Program-made: the position numbers and the translations under genes
Shown: positions 10,548 to 19,378 of the stretch, piece by piece
Position numbering within the stretch: the stretch's first letter is position 1
Layout of the letters: each line of letters begins with the position of its first letter
Source: Meghimatium bilineatum
Taxonomy: Eukaryota > Mollusca > Gastropoda > Stylommatophora > Philomycidae
Length of the DNA stretch: 64,000 bases
Direction: 5' to 3'
Assembly: GCA_034231615.1 (NCBI GenBank)
Contig: CM067304.1
Span: 21,448,589 to 21,512,588 of the forward strand
Notes under the pieces: model-generated
What the model was told of the DNA's origin: nothing
The model's database searches: none
What the model saw: the letters and a program-made list of their open reading frames with translations, nothing else

Positions 10548-11857
10548 ATGATGCGCCCTAAGCTATCGAGCCCGGAAGAACGCGATAGGCTCGTTCAGGA
10601 ATTCCTAAAGAGTCGAGAACTTGTGCGGCAGTGGTTCGAAAATAAAGCTCTTGGTAAAGTCAGTTTACAAGAAGCGGCCGAATTATTTAAACCCATAACC
10701 TCAGAGACGCAAAAGCAGATAGCAGCAAGTACAGACCAGACTAAAGAGCTCCGAAAATTTGTCGATGCACTAGCATCCGTGCCCAGACCGCAGCCTTTGG
10801 CCTTAGAAGAACCTGAAAAGGAGGAATGGCGGATTTCGTCTACTATAGTTATGAACCCCGATCAGGACCTCGATATCGAGGTTATTAAACGCTATGAATT
10901 TGAACCTCCGAGCAAGCTAAATCATAGGGATTCGAGTGCTATCAAGACGATCATTGATAAAGTTAACAGTACCAACAGATACCGTATTGGTGGGGCTAAA
11001 CATAAAAAGGCATTTCGGCGAGTGATAAAGAGATTCTTACCCGAAATAAAAATGATTTGAAGGCCTACAGAGAACGACTTCGGCTCCTTATAGAGGGTTA
11101 TAATCTTTCGGAGCCTGCCACTGGCAGCGGACTGAAGCTAAAGAGGGACGGGTTTGGGTCCCTCTCAATCGATCCTGTGGCTTTGCAAGCGGGAAGCCTG
11201 CGGGCGTTCAACGGTGGGGACCTTGTGCTCGAGGGACCAGCAGATGAAACGTTATACGCCCTCCTCACATAGCGTTTTGTAAAATCAAAGCTATATTCTC
11301 CCGATGCAGTTAACACATTTAGGCAGCCAGCAGAGCATGCCGGCTTACCTTTACACGGACGAAAAAGCAAAAAACATCAACTCATTAGGGGCGGGGCGAT
11401 ACACTATTACAGTGACCCAGAGTTCCTTGTTAGCCGGCTGCAGTTACTGGCGGCCTCCCGACAAGCTGGCAACACAGGCCTTTACAATGGCTGCCCGTCG
11501 TGCCGCACAACGTTCCGCACTAAATGCGTGGTGACACTCCATATTGGATCCGTCGCTCGTCTTCGTCCGCCTTCCAACTCACCCTGCTGGTATAAATACC
11601 GAATCCGAGCATCGGAAGGGATAAGCTGTTCCTTGAGTCCTACAGGCCTACCAGGCACTATAGAGGAAGGTTGTGTTGTCACTTTCTGGAGTTTGATTGC
11701 ATCCACAGGCTTCTTACCCGTCAGCCGGGTCGGCTCATTGTTTAAGGCCGCAACGACAGCTGGGAGCCGTCTTAGATGAGCTATCTTAGATGAGCTCCAC
11801 AACAGCGGGGCGGTCCCAAAACATTTGATAGTGGAATTAAACAAAGCGCTACTCTAG
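10548..11857 (+). pseudogene. Polinton coiled-coil protein, interrupted by frameshift, stop and insertion
   Basis: The first segment (10548-11060, 170 residues) is helical and charged, with a LFKPITSETQKQ block typical of a conserved adintovirus/Polinton protein of unknown role. It ends at a TGA at 11058. The frame from 11057 continues the same gene (GDLVLEGPADETLYALLT) to a TAG at 11270, and that frame stays open with family-like residues (SRLQLLAASRQAGN) until about 11485. There a 0.28-kb antisense piece of integrase interrupts it. The last part of the C-terminal domain resumes near 11775 and ends at about 11857. A second copy of the C-terminal domain lies at 12054-12239. Confidence 0.75.
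11486..11770 (-). repeat. Integrase gene fragment copied into the coiled-coil gene
   Basis: Nearly identical to 8779-9063 of the integrase gene and in the same orientation. The left junction shares GGCTGCCCGTCGTGCC and the right junction leaves the match after GGGAGCCGT. The inserted piece covers the integrase segment after the catalytic Glu (LPAVVAALNNEPTRL to RNVVRHDGQP). Flanking sequence on both sides belongs to the C-terminal domain of the coiled-coil gene. Confidence 0.93.
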
Positions 11858-11865
11858 GAATACTC

Positions 11866-12030
11866 ATGGATAGTGCGAGCAAGGAAGAGGAGCCCCCCTA
11901 TTTTAGACGACTTCGTTGTGCGATAGTCAGCTGTGTAGAAGATCTGGCGTTCGTGAAGGTGTTATGGGAGGAAGTCGTACGCCGGCAGCGCTCTAAAGCG
12001 GTTTTATTCAAGCTCGAGACTTTAAAATAA
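11866..12030 (+). CDS. Small open frame, 54 residues, unknown
   Basis: ATG at 11866 to TAA at 12028. The product starts MDSASKEEEPPYFRRLRC and ends in a basic, leucine-rich helix. It follows the first copy of the coiled-coil C-terminal domain at the same spacing as the penton-like gene follows the second copy, sharing the leader CTAGGAA..ACTCATGGA. I do not recognise it. It may be an element gene or a chance frame. Confidence 0.35.
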   Translation: MDSASKEEEPPYFRRLRCAIVSCVEDLAFVKVLWEEVVRRQRSKAVLFKLETLK

Positions 12031-12053
12031 TCAAGATAGATTATTTTAATCGG

Positions 12054-12239
12054 ATGAGACCTAGCTGTGACAATATGGAATACACTCACCTGGCTAGACG
12101 GTTGCAGTTACTGACGGCCTCGAAGCTAGCTGGGGGACACGGCCTTGGTAAGGAGATATCCGCTATTCTATATGAACTCCAAGACAGTGGGGCGGTTCAC
12201 AAAAACGTGATAGTGGAATTAAACAAAGCGCTATTCTAG
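12054..12239 (+). CDS. Stand-alone copy of the coiled-coil protein C-terminal domain
   Basis: 61 residues, containing ARRLQLLTASKLAGGHG and ending VIVELNKALF. It matches the split C-terminal domain at about 11420-11485 plus 11775-11857. This small domain usually closes the larger Polinton coiled-coil protein. Here it stands alone with its own ATG, apparently from a local tandem duplication. The downstream ATG at 12250 lies 10 bases after the stop. Confidence 0.6.
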   Translation: MRPSCDNMEYTHLARRLQLLTASKLAGGHGLGKEISAILYELQDSGAVHKNVIVELNKALF

Positions 12240-12249
12240 GAAAACACTC

Positions 12250-12820
12250 ATGGAGGACATTCTCAGAGACATTAGTTATCTCCTGTCGCAAAAGGAGAGT
12301 ATATCTTTTGTGGTTTCTTCCGACACGACCGCCTGGACGACCGACATCTCTCTGCCTCTATATTTGGATCCAAAGAAAAAATATGAGTTGGCTCTCGTTA
12401 ACCTCGAAACGTACAATTCCATCCCCAATATCGGGAAATCCAAGCTTTGTGTACAGCTCCGACGGTGGCCAAAATTGAAAAACAATAGTCCTACCTGAGA
12501 GCAGTTACGAGCTTTCCCATATTTGCGCCGAGATACAGTCGCAGCTGAGAACCAACGGTGACTGAGATGGTACTGAGAAGAAACATTTCATAACCATAGG
12601 GGATAATAGTGCTACCTTGAGGGCCTACATATACATCAAAAACGGTTATAAAGTAGACCTACGTGCTAGCACTATCAGGACAACACTAGGTTTTGAGCCT
12701 CAGATTCTTGACAGTGACTATCATTATGGGGAAAGCCCAGTAGACATCCTTACTGTAGATCCTTCGCAGTATTTAAAATGTTGGTATTTCAACGTAGAAA
12801 GAGACAACGGCGCTATGTAA
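12250..12820 (+). pseudogene. Penton-like minor capsid protein, truncated and frameshifted
   Basis: The first segment (12250-12498) has KKYELALVNLETYNSIPNI, a block found at the start of a conserved Polinton protein usually read as the penton (single jelly-roll). The second segment (12617-12820) has IKNGYKVDLRASTIRTTLGF, the next block, and PVDILTVD. It then meets the start of the following gene at about 12770. Frameshifts lie between the segments and the C-terminal half is missing. The penton would cap capsid vertices and anchor fibres. The family call is from pattern memory, so moderate. Confidence 0.55.
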
Positions 12821-13134
12821 TCGGTGGGGGTCTCACGGGTCTGGTGGACTGGAGATCCATTACGCGAGCTATTGGAGCTGCCGGAAGATTTCTAGCCAAC
12901 AACAAGGAAACTATAAAAAATGTCGCCGACGTCACAGACACCGTGGTAAAAACCGGGGCTACAACCGCATCAGCCATCAAGAATGTTGTTAACGCCGTAA
13001 GAGCAAAACACACAGCAAAAGCCCCAGAGAAAGTACTCTCCGAAAAGAGTAAGGAAATTTTGGCACAGAAGGCACGTCCCGTGGTGGTACAGAGTGCCGA
13101 TATTAACAGTCGAGTAGCGGGGGCTGGCTTCTAA
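12778..13134 (+). CDS. Basic minor virion protein with amphipathic helices
   Basis: 118 residues, open. An Arg/Lys-rich start (VFQRRKRQRRY) and a GGGLTGL stretch are followed by a long helix-forming segment (FLANNKETIKNVADVTDTVV) and Ala/Val-rich and Lys-rich segments. The layout recalls adenovirus-type small core and membrane-lytic proteins. It overlaps the truncated end of the penton-like gene in another frame, so its start may have been created by the deletion; an ATG is present at 12778. Confidence 0.55.
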   Translation: MLVFQRRKRQRRYVIGGGLTGLVDWRSITRAIGAAGRFLANNKETIKNVADVTDTVVKTGATTASAIKNVVNAVRAKHTAKAPEKVLSEKSKEILAQKARPVVVQSADINSRVAGAGF

Positions 13135-13139
13135 AAGCT

Positions 13140-13204
13140 GGGGGGGGGGACGCCGGTAACTTCCATCTTCATTTAAATACTTGTAAATCATCTGTAAATA
13201 ACAT

Positions 13205-13230
<26 letters not shown>
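13140..13230. repeat. G run and (GA)n just before the capsid gene
   Basis: A run of nine or ten Gs at about 13140-13149 and a (GA)n run at about 13204-13230 that ends directly in the capsid ATG. Slippage in the GA run would alter spacing but not the frame. Confidence 0.9.
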
Positions 13231-13236
<6 letters not shown>

Positions 13237-14560
13237 GAGGAGACGATAAAAAAAATTAAGACACACGATGCCGCATTAGATATCACAGACCCCCCAAAGG
13301 AGGATTCAAGCGTCGAAGAGTTTGTTTATCGCGCATACGAGCCACAGAACTGTACCGCGATTAACCAGGGGCAGGACATTTGAATCTTCGCGCCTGCCGA
13401 GGATATCTATACAAACCCCTCCCAAAGCTACCTCTTAGTCGGGGGCGTTTTGGAACCGGCCTCAAAAGGGCGAGACGTACAATAATGCATCGCCAGTATC
13501 GTTATGCAACAATGCGGTGCCATTCATGTTTAGCCGCCTCCGATATCAAATTAACGGTATAGACGTAGAAAATATCAATTACCCTGGCGTAGCATCTACG
13601 CTTAGAGGCCTTCTCTCCTACGGGGACGATTTTTCAAAAGCCGAGGGGTTGAACATGTGTTAGCATAAGGACACCACGAACGAGGCTGATTCATCTAATA
13701 TCGGTTGGGAGTTACGGCGTAACTTCACCATTGCTAAGCCAAAGCTGCCCGGCTCGTTCGAATTTTGCGTACCATTTAAGCACCTTTTCGGCTTCGGCGA
13801 GGACTATCGTCGGGTACTGTACGAAGTCACACAAAGGCTGATACTTATGCGCCAGGGGGACAGCGTAGATGCTATATTTCGTGATACCAAAGCCCCCGAC
13901 GGCAAGATCACACTGACCAAGCTTGTGTGGTGCATACCACACGTAAAACCGTCCTTGCATTACCAGAACGAGATCCTGAAAACTATTCAAGCCAAAAAAG
14001 AAGTTTCAATAGCCTTCCGTGCCGTTCAATGCGACAGTACTCCTGTCCCCTCCAAAAACACCTCTTTCCCCTAGACGCTCTCTGTTGCGAAGGGTTCAGA
14101 GAAACCAAGATGGCTTCTTGTCGCTTTCCAAACAGCTCGCTCTGGTAGCCAGACTGCTAACCCGGCCTTATTTGACCATGTGAATGTAAAGAAAATTTAC
14201 GCAACAGTTAATAGTCGGCAATACCCCTCCATCGACGTACCTGAAATTAACTTTGCTCAGCTACAGATATCAAGAGCTTATAGAATGTTACGCGATTTCA
14301 AAGAAGCATATTACGGGGTCACTGAGCATGAGTCGTCGAACCAAATAACTCCAGTCGAATTCGTGGATCGGTATCCTATCTTTGTTATCGATGTCCGACA
14401 CCAACCTGAAAAATTAAATGATGGTGCTGCACAAAGTATCCGAATCGACGTTACATTTGACTCTAATGTACCCGAGAACACAATGGCTTACGCAGTTCTC
14501 ATATCCGATTGTCTAATGCTGCTAAAATCGGATGGCAGTAAATTCAACGCATTATATTAG
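13231..14560 (+). pseudogene. Major capsid protein (double jelly-roll type), multiply broken
   Basis: Coding homology runs from the ATG at 13231 to the TAG at 14558. Blocks recognisable as Polinton capsid include INGIDVENINYPG (about 13550), ELRRNFTIAKPKLPGSFEFC (about 13710), VPFKHLFGFGEDYRRVLYE, and a C-terminal 127-residue open stretch (14180-14560). Lesions seen are a TGA at 13381, a TAA shortly after in the same frame (about 13483), a TAG at 13661 in another frame, and further frame changes near 13490-13540 and 14060-14180. Length and gene order fit the hexon-like capsid protein. No functional product is possible from this copy. Confidence 0.8.
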
Positions 14561-14628
14561 AAATATAGACTCATGCTGAATACATTAGAAATATAGCCTC
14601 GTGCTGAATATATTATAAATATAGACTC

Positions 14629-15067
14629 ATGTCGAAACGTCGGGCCGATTACACCTCCTTTGGGGGTTACCCTTACAGAGGGACAGCAAGAGACAATAGC
14701 GAAGGCTGCCCAAGCGGGGGTAGGCGTTACTATCCGGCTTACGAACGAACAGCTGCCCGGGAAAGACTCAGTCGTGTTAACGAAGCGTCAAAAAGCCCAC
14801 TTTGTGAAGAAACAGGCTTCTGGTACAGGGGCTGAAGTAACGCTTTCGAAATCACAATTAAAACACATGGTCAAAAATGGAGGCTTTTTGCCTCTATTAC
14901 CGCTAATATTAGGAGGATTGGCCGCTGCAGGATCTCTAGCTGGCGGCAGTGCCGCCATTGCGAAGCCTGTCGACGACAAGAAGGCGAGTGCCCGGGCTCA
15001 AGCTGAGGCGGAACAGCACAACCGTGAAGTCGAAGCGCAGCTGCGTGGATCGGGTTTGTTCTTATAA
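14629..15067 (+). pseudogene. pX/pVI-like minor virion protein (main copy), shifted near the start
   Basis: Differs from the copy at 380-818 at only a handful of residues. The body (14660-15067, 135 residues) is intact, with the hydrophobic GGFLPLLPLILGGLAAAG segment near the middle. The ATG at 14629 is again out of frame with the body, exactly as in copy 1. A shared one-base change before duplication, or a non-ATG start, explains this. If translated, the protein would probably bind membranes or core DNA during assembly. Confidence 0.6.
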
Positions 15068-15130
15068 AAAAACAGGAGGCTGCTGTCCTAAATGTAAATG
15101 CTCCGGGCTGTACCTGGGACCTCAAAAAAA

Positions 15131-15514
15131 ATGAATAAGGTTCCGCTGAGTGATAACAATATCCGTCAATCTGCCCGGGGGATACCTCACTTCCGGGGGG
15201 TGTTTATGCGGGACAGCCTGCCACAGAAAGTATTGCCTGTAGAATGTGGTGTCGTTAATCTCGACGATAGCGCTGGCCCCGGCACCGACTGGGTAGCATA
15301 TTACAAAAGAGGACGCGAAGCCATTTATTTCGACAGCTATGGGCTCGATCCAAATCCGAGAGCTCGTTCATTATCTGCGATGCTCAATTCAAACACAGAC
15401 ATTTCAATTGCAAGGGCCAGAAGATGTTATATGTGGTCACCTATGCCCCCACGTGCTACACCGGCTTGCTGCTGGGGACTCTTTTAAGGACATCGTTCTT
15501 AAATTATTCAATTG
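15131..15514 (+). pseudogene. Adenain-like cysteine protease (main copy), frameshifted
   Basis: Same gene and lesions as at 884-1267: Asp at residue 53 where the family has catalytic His (GTDW), and a frame change near 15352-15362, after which the Cys-containing C-terminal block continues in another frame to a TGA at 15512. The short distance from the pX/pVI-like stop (about 60 bases) and the ATG right after an A-run match copy 1, apart from a 2-base run-length difference. Confidence 0.82.
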
Positions 15515-15548
15515 AAGTTTATCGTATAGCATAGTATAGTACTTCGTC

Positions 15549-16328
15549 ATGCCAGTCGACAAATTTGGATGTACATATAATAGCTCCTCTGGGGAAAGTA
15601 CGAGTCAGTTTAATCCAACTGGTTTCGTGCACCGGGCAGGCGATACTATGCGTGGAACTCTGTCCATGGGCTCTCATAGGCTTAAAGAAGTTGGTGCACC
15701 GGTCGAAGCTACCGATGCCGTCACTAAAGAATACGTAGATGCGCTCCAGAAAGATACTACCCTAGCCGGGGAAAAATATGTAGATGAGCGAGTTTCAAAA
15801 GAGGTCGCCACCATGAAAACAACCGTAGACAGGCTAGAGCAAGATACTACCCAAGCTCGGAAATATATAGACGTGGTTAAGGAATCTACTATTTCCATCC
15901 TCAATAACTTCATAGAAGGGGCAATAAACATGCTCACGCCTGATTTGTACAAGCTGTCTGTTGATTGGAGGCAAACTAGAACACTCAAAATTAAGCATAT
16001 TGGGAGCCTTTACCTGACACAGCTGAAAGAATCTGAGCCTTCTAGCTGTGTTCTCAACCTGAAAGAATCCGGGGTCTATAAATTTCTTATAGACGGGGTC
16101 CGCAGAGGTATGAACACTAAGGAATGCCTTGTTAGCTTGTATATTGGGCCTCCTCTCATGAGGATCCGTCAGCTAAATTTAAAAAATGGGGAGCAATTTG
16201 ATTTTACTGCGCTGATTAATACAACAAAAGAGGACGTAGCCGCGAAGTTGATATTTTTATCAATTCCAACATCTGCAAAAGATAATTTAGAAATTGAGGC
16301 CACAATTGTTATCACGAGGCTATTCTAA
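15549..16328 (+). CDS. Fibre/spike-like protein with phage-tail-type repeat
   Basis: 259 residues, intact. The order of parts is: a short N-terminal peptide MPVDKFG; a Ser/Thr linker with QFNPTGF at about residue 20; a GDTMRGTLSMGSHRLKEVG block followed by DAVTKEYVDA, the repeat unit common in bacteriophage tail fibres; heptad-like coiled coil to about residue 125; and a beta-rich C-terminal domain of about 120 residues (knob candidate). Stalk plus knob after a short anchor is the layout of trimeric attachment fibres. The receptor cannot be inferred. It starts 35 bases after the protease C-terminal stop; the next gene starts two bases after its stop. It is one of the few intact virion genes here. 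Confidence 0.7.
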   Translation: MPVDKFGCTYNSSSGESTSQFNPTGFVHRAGDTMRGTLSMGSHRLKEVGAPVEATDAVTKEYVDALQKDTTLAGEKYVDERVSKEVATMKTTVDRLEQDTTQARKYIDVVKESTISILNNFIEGAINMLTPDLYKLSVDWRQTRTLKIKHIGSLYLTQLKESEPSSCVLNLKESGVYKFLIDGVRRGMNTKECLVSLYIGPPLMRIRQLNLKNGEQFDFTALINTTKEDVAAKLIFLSIPTSAKDNLEIEATIVITRLF

Positions 16329-16330
16329 TC

Positions 16331-17093
16331 ATGCCTGTAAACAAATTCGGAGAGAGTGATGGGTCAGTCAGTGTGAAAGAGTGCGCGACAGCCGGGTTTA
16401 GCGATTGGGGGGGGGGGTGTTGTTGGGTTTGAAGAGCCTGGTGAATTACAGACTTATGGACTTCGCCTAATTACGGATGGGCACTATGTTCGGGCCCCTA
16501 TTACGCAAGAGGACTGGGATGTCGTGCTGAAACTCCGATTCCCCTATATTCTCTTAAAGCCTGGGGGGTCCGTATCACATTTGACGAATGCTGGCGGGAA
16601 AGTCCTGGTAAGCTATAGTCCATCCGGTAAAGGCTTGCGAGAATTGGCGGTAATTGATGATCTAGGCCCGTGCTATGCCATCGCCACAAAGGCAGACGCA
16701 AATACGAACATTGTCATTAAAGCTATTGCTACCTTTGCTAAGGATCTTGAGCGCCTCACGTCACCCCCAGCAAACAGTACCATATACGCGGAGTTTTCTC
16801 TCAAGGGCACTGCTGACAAGTGGGTCGAAGTGCTCCCAGGCCTATCACTAAAATGGGATGCCCCTATGCTGGTGGGTCTGATCGTGTCCAATCCTGGGGG
16901 AAAAATTGTTGTGAGAGCGTCTAACTCTTCAGTTAAAATACGTGCAGGCGATAAAGTAGGCCTACAGTACTTTTATATTGAGCCGCGGGTGGCGTTTATC
17001 AGGCTACTGTATGCACCGAGGCTGATCCCTGACGCCCATTTGGAGATACTTACTGCAAATATAGAGAAACTATCAGCGTTAAAGACAACTTAA
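16331..17093 (+). pseudogene. Second fibre/spike-like protein, frameshift at a G run
   Basis: ATG at 16331 opens MPVNKFG, the same N-terminal peptide as the preceding fibre-like protein. The frame is lost at an 11-base G run (16407-16417) and stops at about 16430. From about 16416 another frame is open to 17093, encoding roughly 220 residues of beta-rich sequence unlike the first fibre (blocks such as VLVSYSPSGKGLRELAVIDD and IRAGDKVGLQYFYIEPR). The run is prone to both mutation and sequencing error, so the gene may be intact in the animal. The shared anchor suggests both proteins dock to the same vertex protein. Confidence 0.6.
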
Positions 17094-17094
17094 G

Positions 17095-17694
17095 ATGACG
17101 CTATACCCTAACATAGACGCATCGTTAAGTGGTGATCAACATTTTCGATTGAACCGGATAGCAGAACTCGATTCATTTCTTGTCGCAGAGGCAGAAGCAC
17201 ACCGCAAGACTCAGAGGAAATACCAGCGTGCGGTTAATGCAACTGACAGTTTGTCCACTGGGGTGGGACTCGCCGGTATAAGCTTAGAAGCCGTAGGTGT
17301 ATCGCTGATAGCGACCGGTTTCGGGATACTCCCGGGCCTTGTGCTGGCTGGTCTCGGGTCGGGGGCGTTTATGTTCGAGCTGGCCTGTGCTGCGGTAATT
17401 CGCAGGTACACGAAGAAGGCTACGAAACACTGCGAGATAACACGATGTGCCACAACCAAGCTTAATAGTATCCACAAATACGTGTCAGAGGCACTGCGAG
17501 ACTGCAATATCTCGGCAGAGGAGTTTGACCGAATTGTCAATGAGGTGGAACAATATAACCAAACGAAGGACGAGATTCGTTCTAAAACAGCAAAGGAGGA
17601 CTCTTCGAAAAAAGAAAAAGAATTGATCGAGCGGGGGCGCGAGGAGGCCCATGCGGAGTTTTCAAAGTACGTGTCCGCCTTAACGCAAAAATAA
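17095..17694 (+). CDS. Polinton protein with central hydrophobic segment and helical tail
   Basis: 199 residues, intact; ATG one base after the preceding stop. The N-terminus (YPNIDASLSGDQHFRLNRIA) is polar, then helical (FLVAEAEAHRKTQRKYQRA). A Gly-rich hydrophobic hairpin spans residues about 58-103 (GVGLAGISLEAVGVSLIATG, PGLVLAGLGSGAFMF). The C-terminus is a long charged coiled coil ending KYVSALTQK. I recognise the pattern as recurring in invertebrate Polintons but know no function. Its place after the fibre genes hints at a virion or membrane role. Confidence 0.6.
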   Translation: MTLYPNIDASLSGDQHFRLNRIAELDSFLVAEAEAHRKTQRKYQRAVNATDSLSTGVGLAGISLEAVGVSLIATGFGILPGLVLAGLGSGAFMFELACAAVIRRYTKKATKHCEITRCATTKLNSIHKYVSEALRDCNISAEEFDRIVNEVEQYNQTKDEIRSKTAKEDSSKKEKELIERGREEAHAEFSKYVSALTQK

Positions 17695-17926
17695 ACTGCA
17701 TATGTGGCTGCCCTGAGGAGTATAATGACATCCGGGAGGTTCCTACTGCCCCTCCTCTCTATAGTAGATGAATTAAAGCTGCTACGCTAAGTTCATCTTA
17801 TAATTTTCTCTGGGCGTTGATTGGATGGGGAATTCCTACCACTCCAACTGGGGGTGTTTTCCGTGCTGTCCGTAAGCCCTTTTTTCTCATGTTCGAAATT
17901 GTGACATGGGACCGTGCTACTGGCAT

Positions 17927-17986
17927 ATCTAGGGCAAAGCGTGACAGAAAAACGAAAATAAAAAGCTGTCACGCTTTGTCCTAGAT
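17927..17986. terminator. 21-bp stem hairpin downstream of the plus-strand gene block
   Basis: Arms at 17927-17947 and 17966-17986 are complementary except for one G-T pair, around an 18-base A-rich loop. It sits about 230 bases after the last plus-strand gene and before the minus-strand block, so it could end or process transcripts from both sides. It could also be a remnant of an inserted palindromic element. Its role is inferred from position only. Confidence 0.5.
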
Positions 17987-18566
17987 TTTGGACGATAATT
18001 CGCAACAAAACAGCTCACAGCCTAAATTTCGCTGCTGCAGACTTGAGAACCTTCGGGACGGGTTTTGTCGCGTCGACATATTACTCTGTGGGATTTCCCG
18101 ATATTATTTATGTGAAGCGCTGACTATCTCTACGAACGGGGTCAGTTCCTCGGGGAGAAAATTCATCGCCAAAATGATGTTCAGGGGGCCGGTTGGAGGG
18201 TGCTAATCGCCTAAAAACAGCCGTTGATCCGTCTGGTAGTTTGATTTCTAACATCCGTACCCCCCGTTAAGAAGAGCCTCTATGCGTTGATCGCCGCTCT
18301 GCAAAGTTGGTATTTGGCGCATACCCATTTTTATTATTCAGTGCTATTCTCCAACTGCTACGAAATCTAGATAGAGGTATTGCTTCCGTTTCAAACCGCA
18401 GCTCACCACGGCCCCCAGACATGTTGGGCAGATTTCTGGATCGTGTCCTCTTAGGCTGCACCCACAACGAATATCCCGCCAACAATCAGTCAGTTCTACT
18501 AGAACTCTTTTAAATTGTCTGCAGGTGACTGGGTCGTGCCCTATTAGGCTGGACCCTACACAAGTA
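17987..18566 (-). other. Degenerate region with decayed copies of the Cys-rich gene 3' end
   Basis: No intact gene. At about 18420-18600 there are at least two imperfect copies of the sequence found at the 3' ends of the Cys-rich genes (CTCTTTTAAATTG followed by TGCGAGC or TGCAGG; repeated CGTGTCCTCTTAGGCTG / CGTGCCCTATTAGGCTG). This suggests tandem duplication and decay. Confidence 0.5.
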
Positions 18567-18571
18567 TCCCG

Positions 18572-18845
18572 TCAATGTGCTGTCAGGTCTTTTAAAACTC
18601 TTTTAAATTGAGTGCGAGCACGTCTTTCAATGCTGATACAAGCTAGAATCTCTCTGTCCACACTGACAACACAGCTGCACCGTTGATTGCGTCCCGACCC
18701 CACACTTGCGGCAGGGCCTCGGCTCAACCGCGCCTCGTCGGAGTTGAGTCCGATGTACTTGCAGTGTTCGAACATACATGGCTTATTGCAGAGAGTTGCT
18801 TCACCAATCAATAACCACCTATATTATGTGCTCGTTTCATCCTCG
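18572..18845 (-). CDS. Cys-rich small protein (zinc-binding?), paralogue A
   Basis: The clear frame starts at 18811 (MIGEATLCNKPCMFEHCKYI). By comparison with paralogue B, coding may once have begun about 30 bases upstream, but a one-base loss at about 18832 puts that part into the frame of the neighbouring gene. The C-terminal block ISIERRARTQFKRVLKDL matches paralogue B. The middle has lost part of the CxxC set (only CSC remains), so metal binding may be impaired. Confidence 0.5.
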
Positions 18846-19290
18846 TTGAGGTCCTCTCTCTGAGGTCTTCTAGATTTCTGAATAGGTTTGGCATATCACG
18901 CTCTGTGTTAAGTTCATATTCCCGGGGCCAGATTCCCTCGACGTGAAGCCACTTGGCTTCACGAATAACCCGAGCGAGAGCTGGATCTACGAGAGAGTCC
19001 TGGACCGTTGTGTTGATATAGTAATCTAAGGATCTACCACTCGGACCTAGGAAACGCAGATGATTTTCATCGTCTTTACAGAGTTTAAATTTCATTTGCA
19101 GAGCATTTTCTGTGATCTTAGAGACAAAGCTATGACGGTCTTTGGCATCGATGAAGACGAAATGCTTGAAGGGTCTATAGTCCTTCTTAGATAGCGGTTC
19201 CATGTCCCACCCCGCCCCAAAGTAAATCAACGATAAATCATTCATGATGCTTAGATGCGCCAGAGAAGTCGGTATATTACACGCAAGCAT
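18808..19290 (-). CDS. Unknown Polinton protein with YFGAGWD motif
   Basis: 160 residues, open from the ATG at 19290 (an internal ATG follows 15 codons later). NDLSLIYFGAGWDMEPL followed by FKHFVFIDAKD looks like strand-loop-helix-strand of a nucleotide- or SAM-binding Rossmann-like fold, but I cannot name the family. The rest is mixed alpha/beta. The final residues (RMKRAHNIGGY) come from the start region of the downstream Cys-rich gene, so the native C-terminus may differ. Confidence 0.5.
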   Translation of the reverse strand: MLACNIPTSLAHLSIMNDLSLIYFGAGWDMEPLSKKDYRPFKHFVFIDAKDRHSFVSKITENALQMKFKLCKDDENHLRFLGPSGRSLDYYINTTVQDSLVDPALARVIREAKWLHVEGIWPREYELNTERDMPNLFRNLEDLRERTSTRMKRAHNIGGY

Positions 19291-19378
19291 ACTTCTCTAA
19301 TATAAAATTAATTATTTCATAAAAACTTAACTAGGGCAGACCCTGAAGTGGCTGGGGGCTTCCCCGTGGGGTGGGTGC

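Noticed and set aside
6797..17093. Idea that all frameshifts are sequencing errors and the Polinton is intact
   Set aside because: In-frame stops from substitutions (7447, 8225, 8252, 11270, 13381, 13661), missing gene halves and lesions shared between two copies cannot all be errors, although the G run at 16407 might be.
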